Shown piece by piece: positions 56,001 through 63,415 of a stretch of DNA of 64,000 bases; position 1 is the first letter of the stretch; every line of letters begins with the position of its first letter. The position numbers and the translations under genes were made by a program. The notes beneath the pieces are model-generated. The model saw only the letters and a list, made by a program, of their open reading frames with translations. It did not search any database and had not been told where the DNA came from. This DNA comes from Ditylenchus dipsaci (taxonomy: Eukaryota > Nematoda > Chromadorea > Rhabditida > Anguinidae), in NCBI GenBank assembly GCA_004194705.1, contig SADC01001309.1:1-64000 (forward strand), given 5' to 3'.

Positions 56001-56565
56001 AGGCGAGAGAGGCGAGATGGGCAAGGTAGGCGAGGATGGGCGAGGGTAGGCGAGGATAGGCGAGGGTAGGCGAGGAGAGGCGAGGATGGGCAAGGGTAGG
56101 CGAGGATGGGCGAGGGTAGGCAGGATAGGCGAGGGAGGCGAGCATAGGCGAGGATGGGCAAGGTAGACGAGATAGGCGAGAATGGCATGAGCAGGTGAGA
56201 ATGGGCGAGGGTAGGCGAGGTAGAGTAGCTTAGTCAAAAGGAGGTGGATGATCTACCCTAACCATTAACGCACTCGAAAGATAATCTACCCGAACTACTA
56301 ATGTACATGAACAACTAATGTTCCCGAACAACATAGGCGCCGATAGGCGCCTGCAGACCTAGTTCAATTGGTATTAGAAGAGGGAGACTGAGGAAATGGC
56401 CCCAAAAAGATAGACGCAGCTGTTGTACTACCAGATACACCAACTGCTTACTTAGTTGCTGGAGACGAATGTTATAAATTAATGGAAGATCGGATGCAAG
56501 CGCTTGTGGGTTATCCTAAAAAAATTACAAGAGTACTTTTCAATTGTGCTGATTATAGGGAATAA
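41069..56565 (+). CDS. Secreted matrix metalloproteinase with hemopexin domain
   Basis: Zinc endopeptidase acting on extracellular matrix. Exons: 41069-41209, 42326-42497, 42550-42650, 46588-46714, 46811-47215, about 54666-55038, 56393-56565. Residues 1-30 are a signal peptide (MGWGNLRLLLWSLLILLMAV). A propeptide of about 70 residues ends in a furin-type site (TKRSRR) before FVLEG. The catalytic domain has YRI, AFQVFKVW, a DHGDGEPFDG calcium loop, LAHAFFP, the zinc site HEIGHALGLKH and the Met-turn IMAP. A hinge leads to hemopexin blades with DAMTVLPNGTAYAFV, DAVLTTQANNTYLFKD, PDFLDAALVG, AYLFKGDKYWRYTE and IDAAVVLPDTPTAYLVAG, ending in the conserved Cys (LFNCADYRE, then stop). The usual cysteine switch (PRCGxPD) is not visible; the only propeptide Cys is in PDSVCVQ. 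The 54.7-55.0 kb exon needs four or more single-base additions to read through. An AATAAA follows the stop. Confidence 0.85.
41276..41733. mobile_element. CCGTAT-family MITE with nested palindrome
   Basis: Left end CGTATATTCTCCATTAAAGG, right end CCTTTATTAGAGAATATACGG (positions 41712-41732). Within it, 41302-41528 is a separate palindrome starting GGGGCATGCCCACGCTAATA and ending with its inverted copy, leaving two partial left ends (CATTAAAGG and CTTTAAAGG). Lies in MMP intron 1. Confidence 0.75.
41734..42325. other. MMP intron 1, remainder
   Basis: No exon recognised. It has AT-rich sequence with AAAGGCATTTTGTTTG-like short inverted words near 42010-42160. Confidence 0.45.
42926..43695. 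mobile_element. Pogo-type MITE with CTCGATTTAACGAC repeats
   Basis: CAGTTGACGCTCGATATAAC at the left and GTTAAATCGAGCGTCGACTG at the right, flanked by TA. The word GCTCGATTTAACGACAC is reiterated at both ends. No ORF. Confidence 0.82.
44198..44425 (+). CDS. Two-exon unidentified ORF inside a transposon
   Basis: Exon 44198-44266 (LLDGDWVITHPNGEVSKAKL...) has a TTTACAG acceptor and GTTAGT donor. A 51-base intron leads to exon 44318-44425, ending KMSTEEFRAFMEDY and a stop. Phase 0, both frames open. It is hydrophilic and acidic at the end. No start exon was found and the family is not recognised. It could be a captured gene fragment or an accessory transposon protein. Confidence 0.4.
44815..44986. 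mobile_element. Pogo-type MITE
   Basis: CAGTCAAACCTCGATATAAC at the left and ATATCGAGGTTTGACAGTA at the right, with the terminal ACTG altered to ACAG. Internal GTGTCGTTATATCGAGG repeats. Confidence 0.75.
45226..45302 (+). tRNA. tRNA-like sequence (pseudogene or SINE head)
   Basis: An A-box-like GGCCTAGTGGTTAGTGG and a B-box GGTTCGATTCCC lie at a spacing that would allow a long variable arm. The acceptor stem does not pair convincingly. It lies within a transposon. Confidence 0.35.
47250..47690. repeat. Palindromic repeat, copy A
   Basis: AAAGGGATTATGGGCTGTAT and GGGAGGGGAAGGGAATAA at the left, the inverted copies at the right. The centre has TCTAAGGTAAGTGAGTGCGC and a GCATGCATACCAGAGTTTAT segment. 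A direct copy follows at 47940-50340 and the centre recurs at 28.4 kb. Confidence 0.7.
48051..49961 (+). mobile_element. FLYWCH-bearing DNA transposon
   Basis: GGGCTCTAGGTAAATTGAAC at the left and TTCAATTTACCGCCGCC at the right, flanked by an 8-bp duplication CTTCCACT (48043-48050, 49962-49969). Each end has five or six tandem 15-16-base units of GTAAATTGAACCTGAG in opposite orientation. It holds a small FLYWCH gene. FLYWCH fingers accompany some Mutator-type transposases, but no transposase is present here. Confidence 0.8.
48499..48862 (+). CDS. FLYWCH-type zinc-finger protein
   Basis: Exon 48499-48649 and exon 48702-48862 are joined across a 52-base GT-AG intron, giving about 103 residues. 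The finger reads YLYWRKEQIGKQTYWHYIFY, then CPGRA, then TSHNYYAEK, supplying the aromatic core, a Cys and the closing His. The usual WxC second Cys is replaced (TYWHY). FLYWCH fingers bind DNA or proteins and occur in transposon-encoded proteins; the location inside an element with inverted ends suggests end binding. The substituted ligand makes metal binding uncertain. Confidence 0.6.
50641..50945. mobile_element. hAT fold-back MITE, relative of 665-1592
   Basis: TAGGGTTGTC at the left and CAACCCTA at the right, with an exact 8-bp duplication CTCGTACT (50633-50640, 50946-50953). The body is reiterated CGAGCCGAAGGCTCGAAA palindromes. It shares termini with the BED-finger element at 665-1592. 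It landed in a GTCCTCGTC-type element end. Confidence 0.9.
51098..51347. mobile_element. CCGTAT-family MITE
   Basis: CCGTATTTTCTCTAATAGCT at the left and AGCTATTAGAGAAAACACGG at the right, flanked by TA. Shared core present (GGACCTATATCTCAGCCC, TTGAGCACCCAGAAAT). Confidence 0.88.
51664..51823. repeat. 160-base near-perfect hairpin
   Basis: Each arm contains two AACAAGCACCCC words, CTCGAGTAAAGAACAAGC and AGCTTGGTCCCCCTGTTGAT, with a loop of roughly 15 bases. The arms differ at only a few positions, which implies recent origin. Confidence 0.8.
51841..52176. repeat. TTGTACCGAGTCG repeats and a GTCCTCGTC end
   Basis: 51841-51980 is a run of TTGTACCGAGTCGTAC-like units. 51985-52176 is an inverted GTCTTCGTCCTCGTAC region closing with GAGTTCCCAACACTG, the right-end motif of the hAT-like family at 36674-37454. 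A matching left end is at 50551-50632 and was broken by the MITE at 50641. Confidence 0.6.
52240..52400. repeat. CAATCATTGCTCAGCAA repeat
   Basis: Six or so imperfect units of about 17-20 bases built on CAATCATTGCYCAGCAA. Non-coding. Confidence 0.6.
52940..53610. repeat. G/T-rich degenerate repeat
   Basis: Loose tandem array of GAGTGGTTTGAGGTGGTTT-like units, period roughly 30-50. One strand is nearly free of C over hundreds of bases. No ORF. Confidence 0.65.
53690..54255. mobile_element. Palindromic MITE with GATTCGTTACAC repeats
   Basis: Left end TTGAAGCATGGTATAC followed by reiterated CCGATTCGTTACACTGA; right end the inverted series closing with TTGAAGCATACC. The centre has three units of GTCAGCCCTTGGCCCGGACA. 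Confidence 0.75.
54290..54600. repeat. GAGTGAGAGTGA microsatellite
   Basis: AGTGAGAGTGAGA-type repeats are broken by CATTGGGGACAGA words at 54309, 54440, 54510 and, inverted, near 54568. Lies in the MMP intron just before the hemopexin exon. Confidence 0.65.
55039..56392. other. MMP last intron with 10-bp satellite
   Basis: 55060-55610 has three or four degraded copies of a segment (GAAGTTGCTTCTAAAAAAAA, TTTCCTTGCCCTCCAAA) spaced about 190 bases apart. 55616-56222 is a tandem array of GGCGAGGATA and GGCGAGGGTA, often alternating as 20-base dimers, about 60 units. The long Pro/Ser-rich ORFs on the minus strand through it are repeat artefacts. Confidence 0.8.
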
Positions 56566-56747
56566 AATTTATAATAAATAAAGAAGACAACTCTTACAGT
56601 TAAAGTTAAAAATGATGTGTTATTATGTGTTCTTAAATCTTTGCAAGTTTGTTGACACATTAGTCAGTTTTCAAAAAGGTTTTTATTTCCGATTTCACGA
56701 TTTGGTTCATACTTAAAACAAATATAATCTCTTTAAAAAAATTCCAA

Positions 56748-59700
56748 CTATGCATCACCACAAAATTGACGCTTTTTGCCCAACTCAAATACTTCTTCCA
56801 CTCCCTGTTTGAAGACGGTAAAGTTAAAGTCAATCAATCCCTGCTTCTCAAAGTTGTCTTCTTTGATGACACAAACCAGAGCCAAATACATGTTGATTTG
56901 GCGCAGGAATATCACCTGTCTGGTCTTCAAGGCGATTACGGCCGAAGAGTCTTGGTCAAATCCTATGGTGCGAAACTCGTTTCGGTGACTAAAGTAAAAT
57001 ATGGTTTCTTGTCTGGAAAAAAAAACTTCCTGAGCAAAATTTACCCGTAAATAGATGAAATGTCTATGGTCACATCAATCATATCGCAACACAACTAAAT
57101 TTGTTGAAAAATTAGTGGTAGTGATGGATTAGTCGTAGTGATAAATTAGTGGTAGTGATAAATTAGGGTGCGTAGTCGTTTGTCAAAAAATCCAGAACTG
57201 GAATTTTCGACAAACGTTTGTCAAATTTTCCAATTCTGCAATTTTGAGAAACATTTGTGAAATATTCTAATTCTGGTATTTTTTAGTTGAGTTTTCCATG
57301 TTTTTGAAATAACATTTTTTATAAACAACTAGAGTAGCAAGGCATTTTTTTACCAAAATTATTATTTTTCTAAAATATTCCAAGATCTTTTCTGAATACA
57401 TCTTATATCTTTATTTATCTGCTCATTTGCGATTTATGCGGCTTATATCCGATTCCGATTGCCAGACTGATTTGGCTATTTTGTCCAAAGAGTTGTCCAA
57501 AGTCTGGAGAACAAATATCGAAGATTGCGTCCATGGCAAGGTACTTGCATCGCGCACCCCCACTGAAAGATGCAGGTCGCTCGCCATTGCCACGACTCCT
57601 GAATCCCGATCCGACACCAATTCCCACCTAAACAATCAGTTTTAAAACAATGAAAGATTGTGAAAATTTTTAAAACACATACCTCTTGCCATTCCCTTCG
57701 TGACCTTGAACGCTTGCGGCAAGTTGAACGAATCCGCCACCAGAACGACTTGTCACCGATGTCTGAACAACTCCTGCCGCTTTTCTTCGTAGGAGCCGAA
57801 TTGGGTGCTGACTGAGGTTGGATCTAGCGGTTCCTTTTCTGGGTACAGGCTGATTGGTCGCTACAAAACTGGCCGTTTACAAAACTGTACGTTCACAGCA
57901 TTGGTCGTTTACATAATTGGTCGTCACAACACTGGTCGTTAACAGAATTGGTGGTTTACAAAACTGGCCGTTTACAGAATTGGTCGTCACAAAACTGGCC
58001 GTTTACAGAATCCTTCATTTGCGAAAGCGCAACTTCTTTAGTTGAGGTTACAAGTTAGATTTACACTTCGTGGGGTTAATAGCATGCCAAACATCGTTTC
58101 GTCTCTGTCAGTCATTCCCTCTCTGCCATCACATTGTTCAGCGTCTTTCCACCTCATCTCATTGAATCTCCATCACACTCAATTTAGAAGCACAATCAGC
58201 CAAAGATCGTCTTATTCTTCGTCAAATTCAGCGATGAGTCAACGTTGAGGAGGAAAGGCTTCAGCGAGAGGAGTGGGCTCAGGGCATGGTTCGGGCGATG
58301 AGGGAGCTTTGAGTATTGAAAATTTTGTTATCGCTGTTATTGTCGACGGGGGATGGAAGAGGCCGTTTTTCGGTTCATTGTTGATCCAGGGTTTGAAAGT
58401 TTCTGTTTGCTCTATTCTTGACTTGAACTATGTTTGATATGGCATTGGTTGCCAATGATAGGTCACCCGTTCATTCATTGATTACTTCTTGAAATTCCAA
58501 TCCTGTGAACGACCAATTCTGTAAACGGCTATTTTTGTAAACGACCATTCTGTAAACGACCAGTTTTGTAAACGGCCAATTTTGTGACGACCAATTCTGT
58601 AAACTGCCAGTTCTGTAAACGGCCAGTTTTGTAGCGACCAATCAGCCTGTACCCCTTCTTCTTTGGCTTGCGAAATCTTGAGCGCTTTCTCCTGGTACTT
58701 AAATGAACCCACACAAATAATTCAACCCACACAACTTAAACATATCAATAACCAACCTTTTCGAACGTCGTCTGAGGCTGAGAACCGGCTGTAGTCCTCA
58801 CTTCTTCGCGACACTCCCTGTCAAGATTCATAGCGACGACTTTGTTGTCGGAGTAGAGCTTGAAACGGTGGTGATGAGTGCCAAAGAGCGTGAATTCCCC
58901 AGCGTGAATTCCCCAGCCCAAAAATCCAGAATTGGAAAATTTGACAAACGTTTGTCAAAAATCCCAATTCTGGATTTTTTGACAAACGACTATACCCCTA
59001 AATTAGTGGTAGTGAGCTCCACCACAGTGTTGCTCTAAAAACCAAATGATACCTCATAGGTAGCCATATCCACAGGAGAGGACTGAAAAAGTATACTTTG
59101 AAAAACTCCCTATCAGACAAAGTAAAGAACCTTACATCTGTAGCAATGTAGATTTTGCTAGCCACATCAAATAGAAACGATTTCTCCACGTTGGAACCCT
59201 TCAAACACAGTCGATAAAAAAAACTATAAACTAAACATTCCAAATGCACCTGATTAAAAATATCAAGAAGAGCTTCGAGCGCTGCCAGCTGTTTTATTAG
59301 TTTCTGTATAACTTTGCTAAAAGCCTCGAAAATGGAGTGATCGTAGATACTAGTCATGTGGTAGTTGACCTGTAAAATCGGGATTTTTTAGATACAAAAT
59401 TAGGTTGAAGGTAATTAGGTTGAGAAACTAACTCTGATGTGGTCCATTCCCTGGTCTGCTAAATCATCCTGGACTGTTTGGAAGATTCTTCTGTGCGTCT
59501 CCATCTTGGTTTCTTCACTTAGACCATCTTAAATAAAGATTTCAACATTTGAAATTGAAACATTTGCACAGGCGATTTCATGAATGACGCTCGCCGTAAC
59601 TATTAAAAAACCCAGTGAAAAATGTGGTCACACGATCTTAGTGGCTTAGCTGCAGAAACAAGTGAAATGATTGCGAGTTCGGTCCACATTCAAGGCTTAC

Positions 59701-62700
59701 TTTATTTTCATACTAGACTCAAAAAAGATATTCTCAATTTTCGTAAATACTTTGAATAAATCAGTGAACACATATTCGTAACAAATTCAATACTGTACAT
59801 CAAGATGAGACGGTCTCACGAAATTCAGTAGGGCGAGACAATGCGCCCTGGGGTGGTAGTAACAATCAAAATATCCGCGGATAAATCCGTATCCTCGGAT
59901 AAAATCCGCGGATACAGAAAAGTTTAGGAAGGAAGAGGCAAAATGGTGGTGGCAGGAATCGAACCTGCAGCTTTCAGTTTGCCGGGCTGATGTGCTACCA
60001 TTACACTACACCGCCACCTCTTCCTTCTTTTCCCAAGAATCTATGCATATCTGCTCTCTTTACACCTCCCCTATTTTTCCCAGACTGTCCTCAGTCTACT
60101 ATAGCTCGCTGCGAGATATCTCGCTGCCGTTATGCTGCTCGCAGCCCCAGGGATCTCTTCTACTGCTGCGATACACCTCGCAGCTCTGCTGCGGGACACC
60201 TCGCAGCCCAGGTTATGGCCTAGACAGGGCAGACATACATAGACCCCAGTGGACCCCAGAGATCATAAGACTTTACGTTGTGAACTTTGTTCACCATCCT
60301 CCCTCTGGCTGAACCACTCGCTGCTACCAGAAAAGTTTAGGAAGGAAGAGGCAAAATGGTGGTGGCAGGAATCGAACCTGCAGCTTTCAGTTTGCCGGGC
60401 TGATGTGCTACCATTACACTACACCGCCACCTCTTCCTTCTTTTCCCAAGAATCTATGCATATCTGCTCTCTTTACAATACGGATAATCGGTAGTAACAA
60501 TCGAAAAATCCGCGGATATTTATCCGCGGATACGGATAAATATCCGCGGATAAAATCCGTAGTAACAATCAAATATCCGCGGATAAAATCCGCGGATTTA
60601 TCCGTATCTGCGGATAAATATCCGCGGATATTTATCCACGGATAAAATCCGTAGTAACAATAAAATATCCACGGATATTTATCCGTATCCGCGGATATTA
60701 TCCTTAGCCTGGTCGGGGGCAGGATAAATCCGCGGATAAATTTTTTTTCTGTTTTTTTTTAAATCTTTTAAAATATAAATATGCTTTAATACATTACGAG
60801 GTGGTCTCCAAACCACTACAAACACATGTTTTGTTGTTATAACAGTATTTTAGCATTGTTTGGGCTGCATTCAAATTCTACAATGATAATATGAGTTTTT
60901 TAAAGCATTTTACAATATTATTTTTAAAGCAGACTAAAAGCAAAGTTCAAAGCAAGCAACATTTAAAGACATAAGTAAAATTTCAAAAAAAAAGTTGAAA
61001 CAAAGAGAAAATGATTCAATCTTGTACATCTTGGACGATCTGAAAGTCAGTGAATTTAAAAAAAAATTAAATTAAAATTTCGTAATCTTGATACCGTATT
61101 TTCTCTAATCATAGACCCGGGTCGATGATTTTTCAACTCTTTGAAAATCGGAAAATTCTAGGTTTATGTTGAAGTTTTCGGGCGCTTAACCAAATGTAAA
61201 AAGCGGAATCGGCAGAACCCGTGGGAGCCAAGAAAAGGCGAAAAAATTGCGAAATTTTCACTCTGCGCTGAGATACAGACTCTCAAAGTCATAATTAGAG
61301 ACCAGCCAATAATAAGAGAAAATACGGTAATCTTATTTGTCATTTGAGCTACAATTCCGCCCTTGCTAATACCAGCATCCTTGTTGAACAAGATTTTGGC
61401 AGGCGGAAAAGAAGATTCCATAGCCTGCATGAAGAACTGCGCATGTGTCTAGTGTCTAGTTTTATAGTTGCTTCTGCAGTCTTGCACAACATTGCTATTG
61501 ATTTGAAACAGTCACATTTTGATGGGATAGAAGATGATTTTGAAGAGAATCAACCAGACATAAATATCACCAACATGGCTTACAGTAATAGTGGAAACAC
61601 TTATCGAAACCATATTGTGCAAAACTTTTTTTCTTGATTGAGAGAATGATTAATTTAGGCATAAATCGTTTACTTTCTTATTTGTAGTAAACACGAAAAG
61701 TATGAATAAAACATTGTAATAATTTTGATAATACAGAAAAGTAGTAAGAAATGAAAATTATAGGAAAAAAAAAAATTACCAATATTTATCCGCGGATTTT
61801 ATCGGCGGATAAATCCGTGGATATATCCGCGGATTTATCCTTAGCTGCGGATAAATCCGCGGATTTTATCCGTATCCGCGGATATTTCTATCCGTGATTG
61901 TTACTACGGGTTTTTATCCGCGGATATTTCTATCCGCGATTTTATCCGTATCCGCGGATTTTATCCGTTGATTGTTACTACCACCCCTGATTTCATCTCC
62001 CATACTCACCTACTTTGTGGACAAACACCTGAAAGTTCTGATGTAAACCTTCGAAGAAAAAATATATTATTATTTACACCTCAAACTTGATATTTTTGTT
62101 GATGTTGTAGGAACGAACAATGGATGGCACCATCTATAATTTTGACCATAAAAGGGACTTTAAACAGACTGCTTCCGCAAAAAAACCTTTTTAAGGGCTT
62201 CATCGTAGTCCTACAAAAACAAATTTGAATAAAGTTAACTTGGTATAAAACCTTACAGCCTGGGCGTCAATTACAAACAACAGAGCACCACAGCGAGAAA
62301 ATATGGAATTGGGGTCAAAGGAAGCCTCAAATGGATCCACCTGTCCGGGGAATTCAATTGTTTCAAAGTTGATAAAACTGTCAGCGACGGCTGAAATAAA
62401 CAAATTATTTCTGCCGCAATGGAGTCGCCACAAGAAATATTCTCACATTCATTGGTCACTCTGGCAGTGCTTTCCACAAACAGCGTCTCGTTGGGCGACA
62501 TTTTTGAAACACAACTTTCCTGATAGATGTTCTAAAAATCGATCAAATACAATCTGTTTATGATCACAAAGTGGGGGAGAACACACTTTCCACTCCGCTT
62601 CAAGCCCATAATCACCTATAATCGCTAGTAAAGCTAATTTAATATTGTTGTTTCGTGTACTCACGATGGTCGGCCTGTATCCAATTGACTAAAAAGTATA

Positions 62701-63035
62701 AATATACAATTTATATCCATGGTTAATTCGATTTTCAATATGAGAAGAGATAATGTTCAAGTTCGAGCCATTATTTGATCTAAAACTCGACCCAGATTCC
62801 CAATATTTTTGATAAAACCAATTGGTTGTTTGGTCGGAGAACGATAAGTAAAACGACAGAAGCCTGAAAAATATGCGGATCCAGGAGGGGTCAAACTGGA
62901 GGCTATCTTTCAAATGCAGACTCGACTGTTGGATAAAAATCAACTCACACATTCAGAATCAGATTCATTTTCCTCCTTTATTCCATAATCATACTCAACA
63001 TCACGATAATAAGCTTTTCCTCCTCCGTCTGCCAT
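56748..63035 (-). CDS. RagC/D: RagC/RagD-type small GTPase
   Basis: Lysosomal GTPase that pairs with RagA/B to bring TORC1 to the lysosome when amino acids are present. Fourteen exons give about 359 residues: 63035-62949, 62688-62665, 62615-62587, 62531-62447, 62390-62257, 62210-62187, 62133-62080, 62028-62010, 59527-59433, 59369-59250, 59198-59136, 59082-59053, 57094-57045, 57012-56748. Motifs in order: acidic N-terminus, P-loop [21 protein letters not shown], switch [18 protein letters not shown], the base-binding loop HKVDGL (Rag/Gtr form of NKxD), then the roadblock-like C-terminal domain with [39 protein letters not shown] and [24 protein letters not shown] marks the RagC/D/Gtr2 branch. 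Exon 62531-62447 lacks one A in the run before ATGTCG. Two introns hold transposons. Confidence 0.93.
57423..58915 (-). CDS. Unidentified spliced protein in transposon, possibly captured
   Basis: Reads down the minus strand: exon from about 58915 to 58757 ([20 protein letters not shown] ... TTFEK), 59-base intron, exon 58697 to about 58652 ([15 protein letters not shown]), insertion 57846-58649, exon continuation 57843-57683 ([31 protein letters not shown]), 55-base intron, exon 57627-57423 ([38 protein letters not shown], stop). With the nested element and one TA removed, the frame is open from end to end. About 190 residues, basic in the middle. No family recognised. No start codon was fixed because the left boundary is unclear. 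Confidence 0.55.
57846..58649. mobile_element. CAGGCTGATTGGTCGC element, copy 2
   Basis: Same ends and subterminal ACTGGCCGTTTACA repeats as 39635-40384, flanked by TA (57844-57845, 58650-58651). Its centre (58050-58440) is the inverted counterpart of copy 1. It interrupts the reading frame of the host transposon. Confidence 0.85.
59945..60015 (-). tRNA. tRNA-like, Ala(GGC)-type fold, copy 1
   Basis: Folds as a cloverleaf of 71 bases: acceptor GGCGGTG with CACCACC (6 of 7 pairs), T8, D-stem GTGT/GCAC with loop AATGGTA, anticodon stem with one mismatch and loop CCGGCAA, variable AAGCT, and a perfect T-arm GCAGG-TTCGATT-CCTGC. Position 33 is C, not the near-universal T, so a working tRNA is doubtful although the pol III A and B boxes are good. 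Confidence 0.5.
60358..60428 (-). tRNA. tRNA-like, copy 2
   Basis: Same 71 bases as copy 1, displaced by 413. It belongs to the second direct repeat of the small element. Confidence 0.5.
61094..61327. mobile_element. CCGTAT-family MITE inside the Harbinger-type element
   Basis: CCGTATTTTCTCTAATCATA at the left and AATAAGAGAAAATACGG at the right, flanked by TA. The family core is recognisable in inverted order (AAAAGCGGAATCGGCAGAAC). It lies just ahead of the nuclease fragment. Confidence 0.82.
61344..61637 (+). pseudogene. Harbinger (HARBI1-like) nuclease, C-terminal piece
   Basis: [20 protein letters not shown], then [13 protein letters not shown] and [17 protein letters not shown] match the end of the DDE_Tnp_4/HARBI1 nuclease: the segment with the third acidic residue (the E of VEQDFG), RRFHSL, and the AVLHNIA helix. 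An acidic tail and stop follow. The first two catalytic aspartates are not present upstream, so this is a remnant. Confidence 0.82.
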
Positions 63036-63415
63036 TGACAAGCTTCAAAAAATCGTAGTTTGTATCGCAAATATATAAAAAATTCAGTTTATAGTGTGGA
63101 CTATATACAATTAATCTCTAACCAAAAACTCCTTATCAAAGTCCACCAACTATCTATCGAATTTGTGAATTCATAAGATAATTTATACAAAACGCCAATG
63201 GAGCTAAATCAAGCTATAATTGTTCAAAAAGTAGGCACTGGTTGACTGTATTTCCACATGATAAGCCGAAGACGTTCTAGCAATCCGTCAATCAAAAAAT
63301 CTTATAAAAAGTTGGAGAGCAGAACCAAATTTACACTGTATTTCAGCTAAAAGCATATTACATAGAGAAGGAGCACTCAATGATCCATTTGCTACACCGG
63401 TGAAGAAGAAGAGAA
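63036..63415. other. Spacer between RagC/D and the next gene
   Basis: 380 bases between the RagC/D start codon and the stop codon of the next minus-strand gene. It must contain the RagC/D promoter and the neighbour's 3' UTR. A minus-strand AATAAA is not obvious. Nothing else seen. Confidence 0.5.

Larger units (their letters stand above)
57167..58998 (-). mobile_element. hAT-like transposon carrying a spliced ORF
   Basis: Ends GGTGCGTAGTCGTTTGTC and GACAAACGACTATACCCC, with 8-bp TAAATTAG at 57159-57166 and 58999-59006. Inner inverted arms contain AAAAAATCCAGAAYTGG and GACAAACGTTTGTC. It lies in a RagC/D intron. Its interior is a multi-exon reading frame that does not look like a transposase, and it is interrupted by another element. 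Confidence 0.75.
59917..60479 (-). mobile_element. Small element with 150-base terminal direct repeats carrying a tRNA
   Basis: Two nearly identical direct copies (59917-60066 and 60330-60479) enclose about 263 bases. On the minus strand each copy starts TGTAAAGAGAGCAG and contains a tRNA-like sequence. The internal part has repeated CTCGCAGC/CTCGCTGC words. It could be a terminal-repeat miniature retroelement or a tandem tRNA-derived SINE pair; it lies inside the Harbinger-type element. Confidence 0.5.
59849..61989 (+). mobile_element. Harbinger-type element with ATCCGCGGAT satellite ends
   Basis: Inverted ends GGGGTGGTAGTAACAATC. Long subterminal tracts of TATCCGCGGATA palindromes lie at 59870-59915 and 60480-60735 on the left and at 61786-61980 on the right. 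A Harbinger-like nuclease fragment is at 61344. I could not find a clean target duplication. It sits in the RagC/D intron between exons 62028-62010 and 59527-59433. Confidence 0.7.

Noticed and set aside
55389..56237. 282-codon Pro/Ser-rich minus-strand ORF (PRLPSPILAYP repeats)
   Set aside because: It is a translation of the 10-base GGCGAGGRTA satellite, open in several frames at once.
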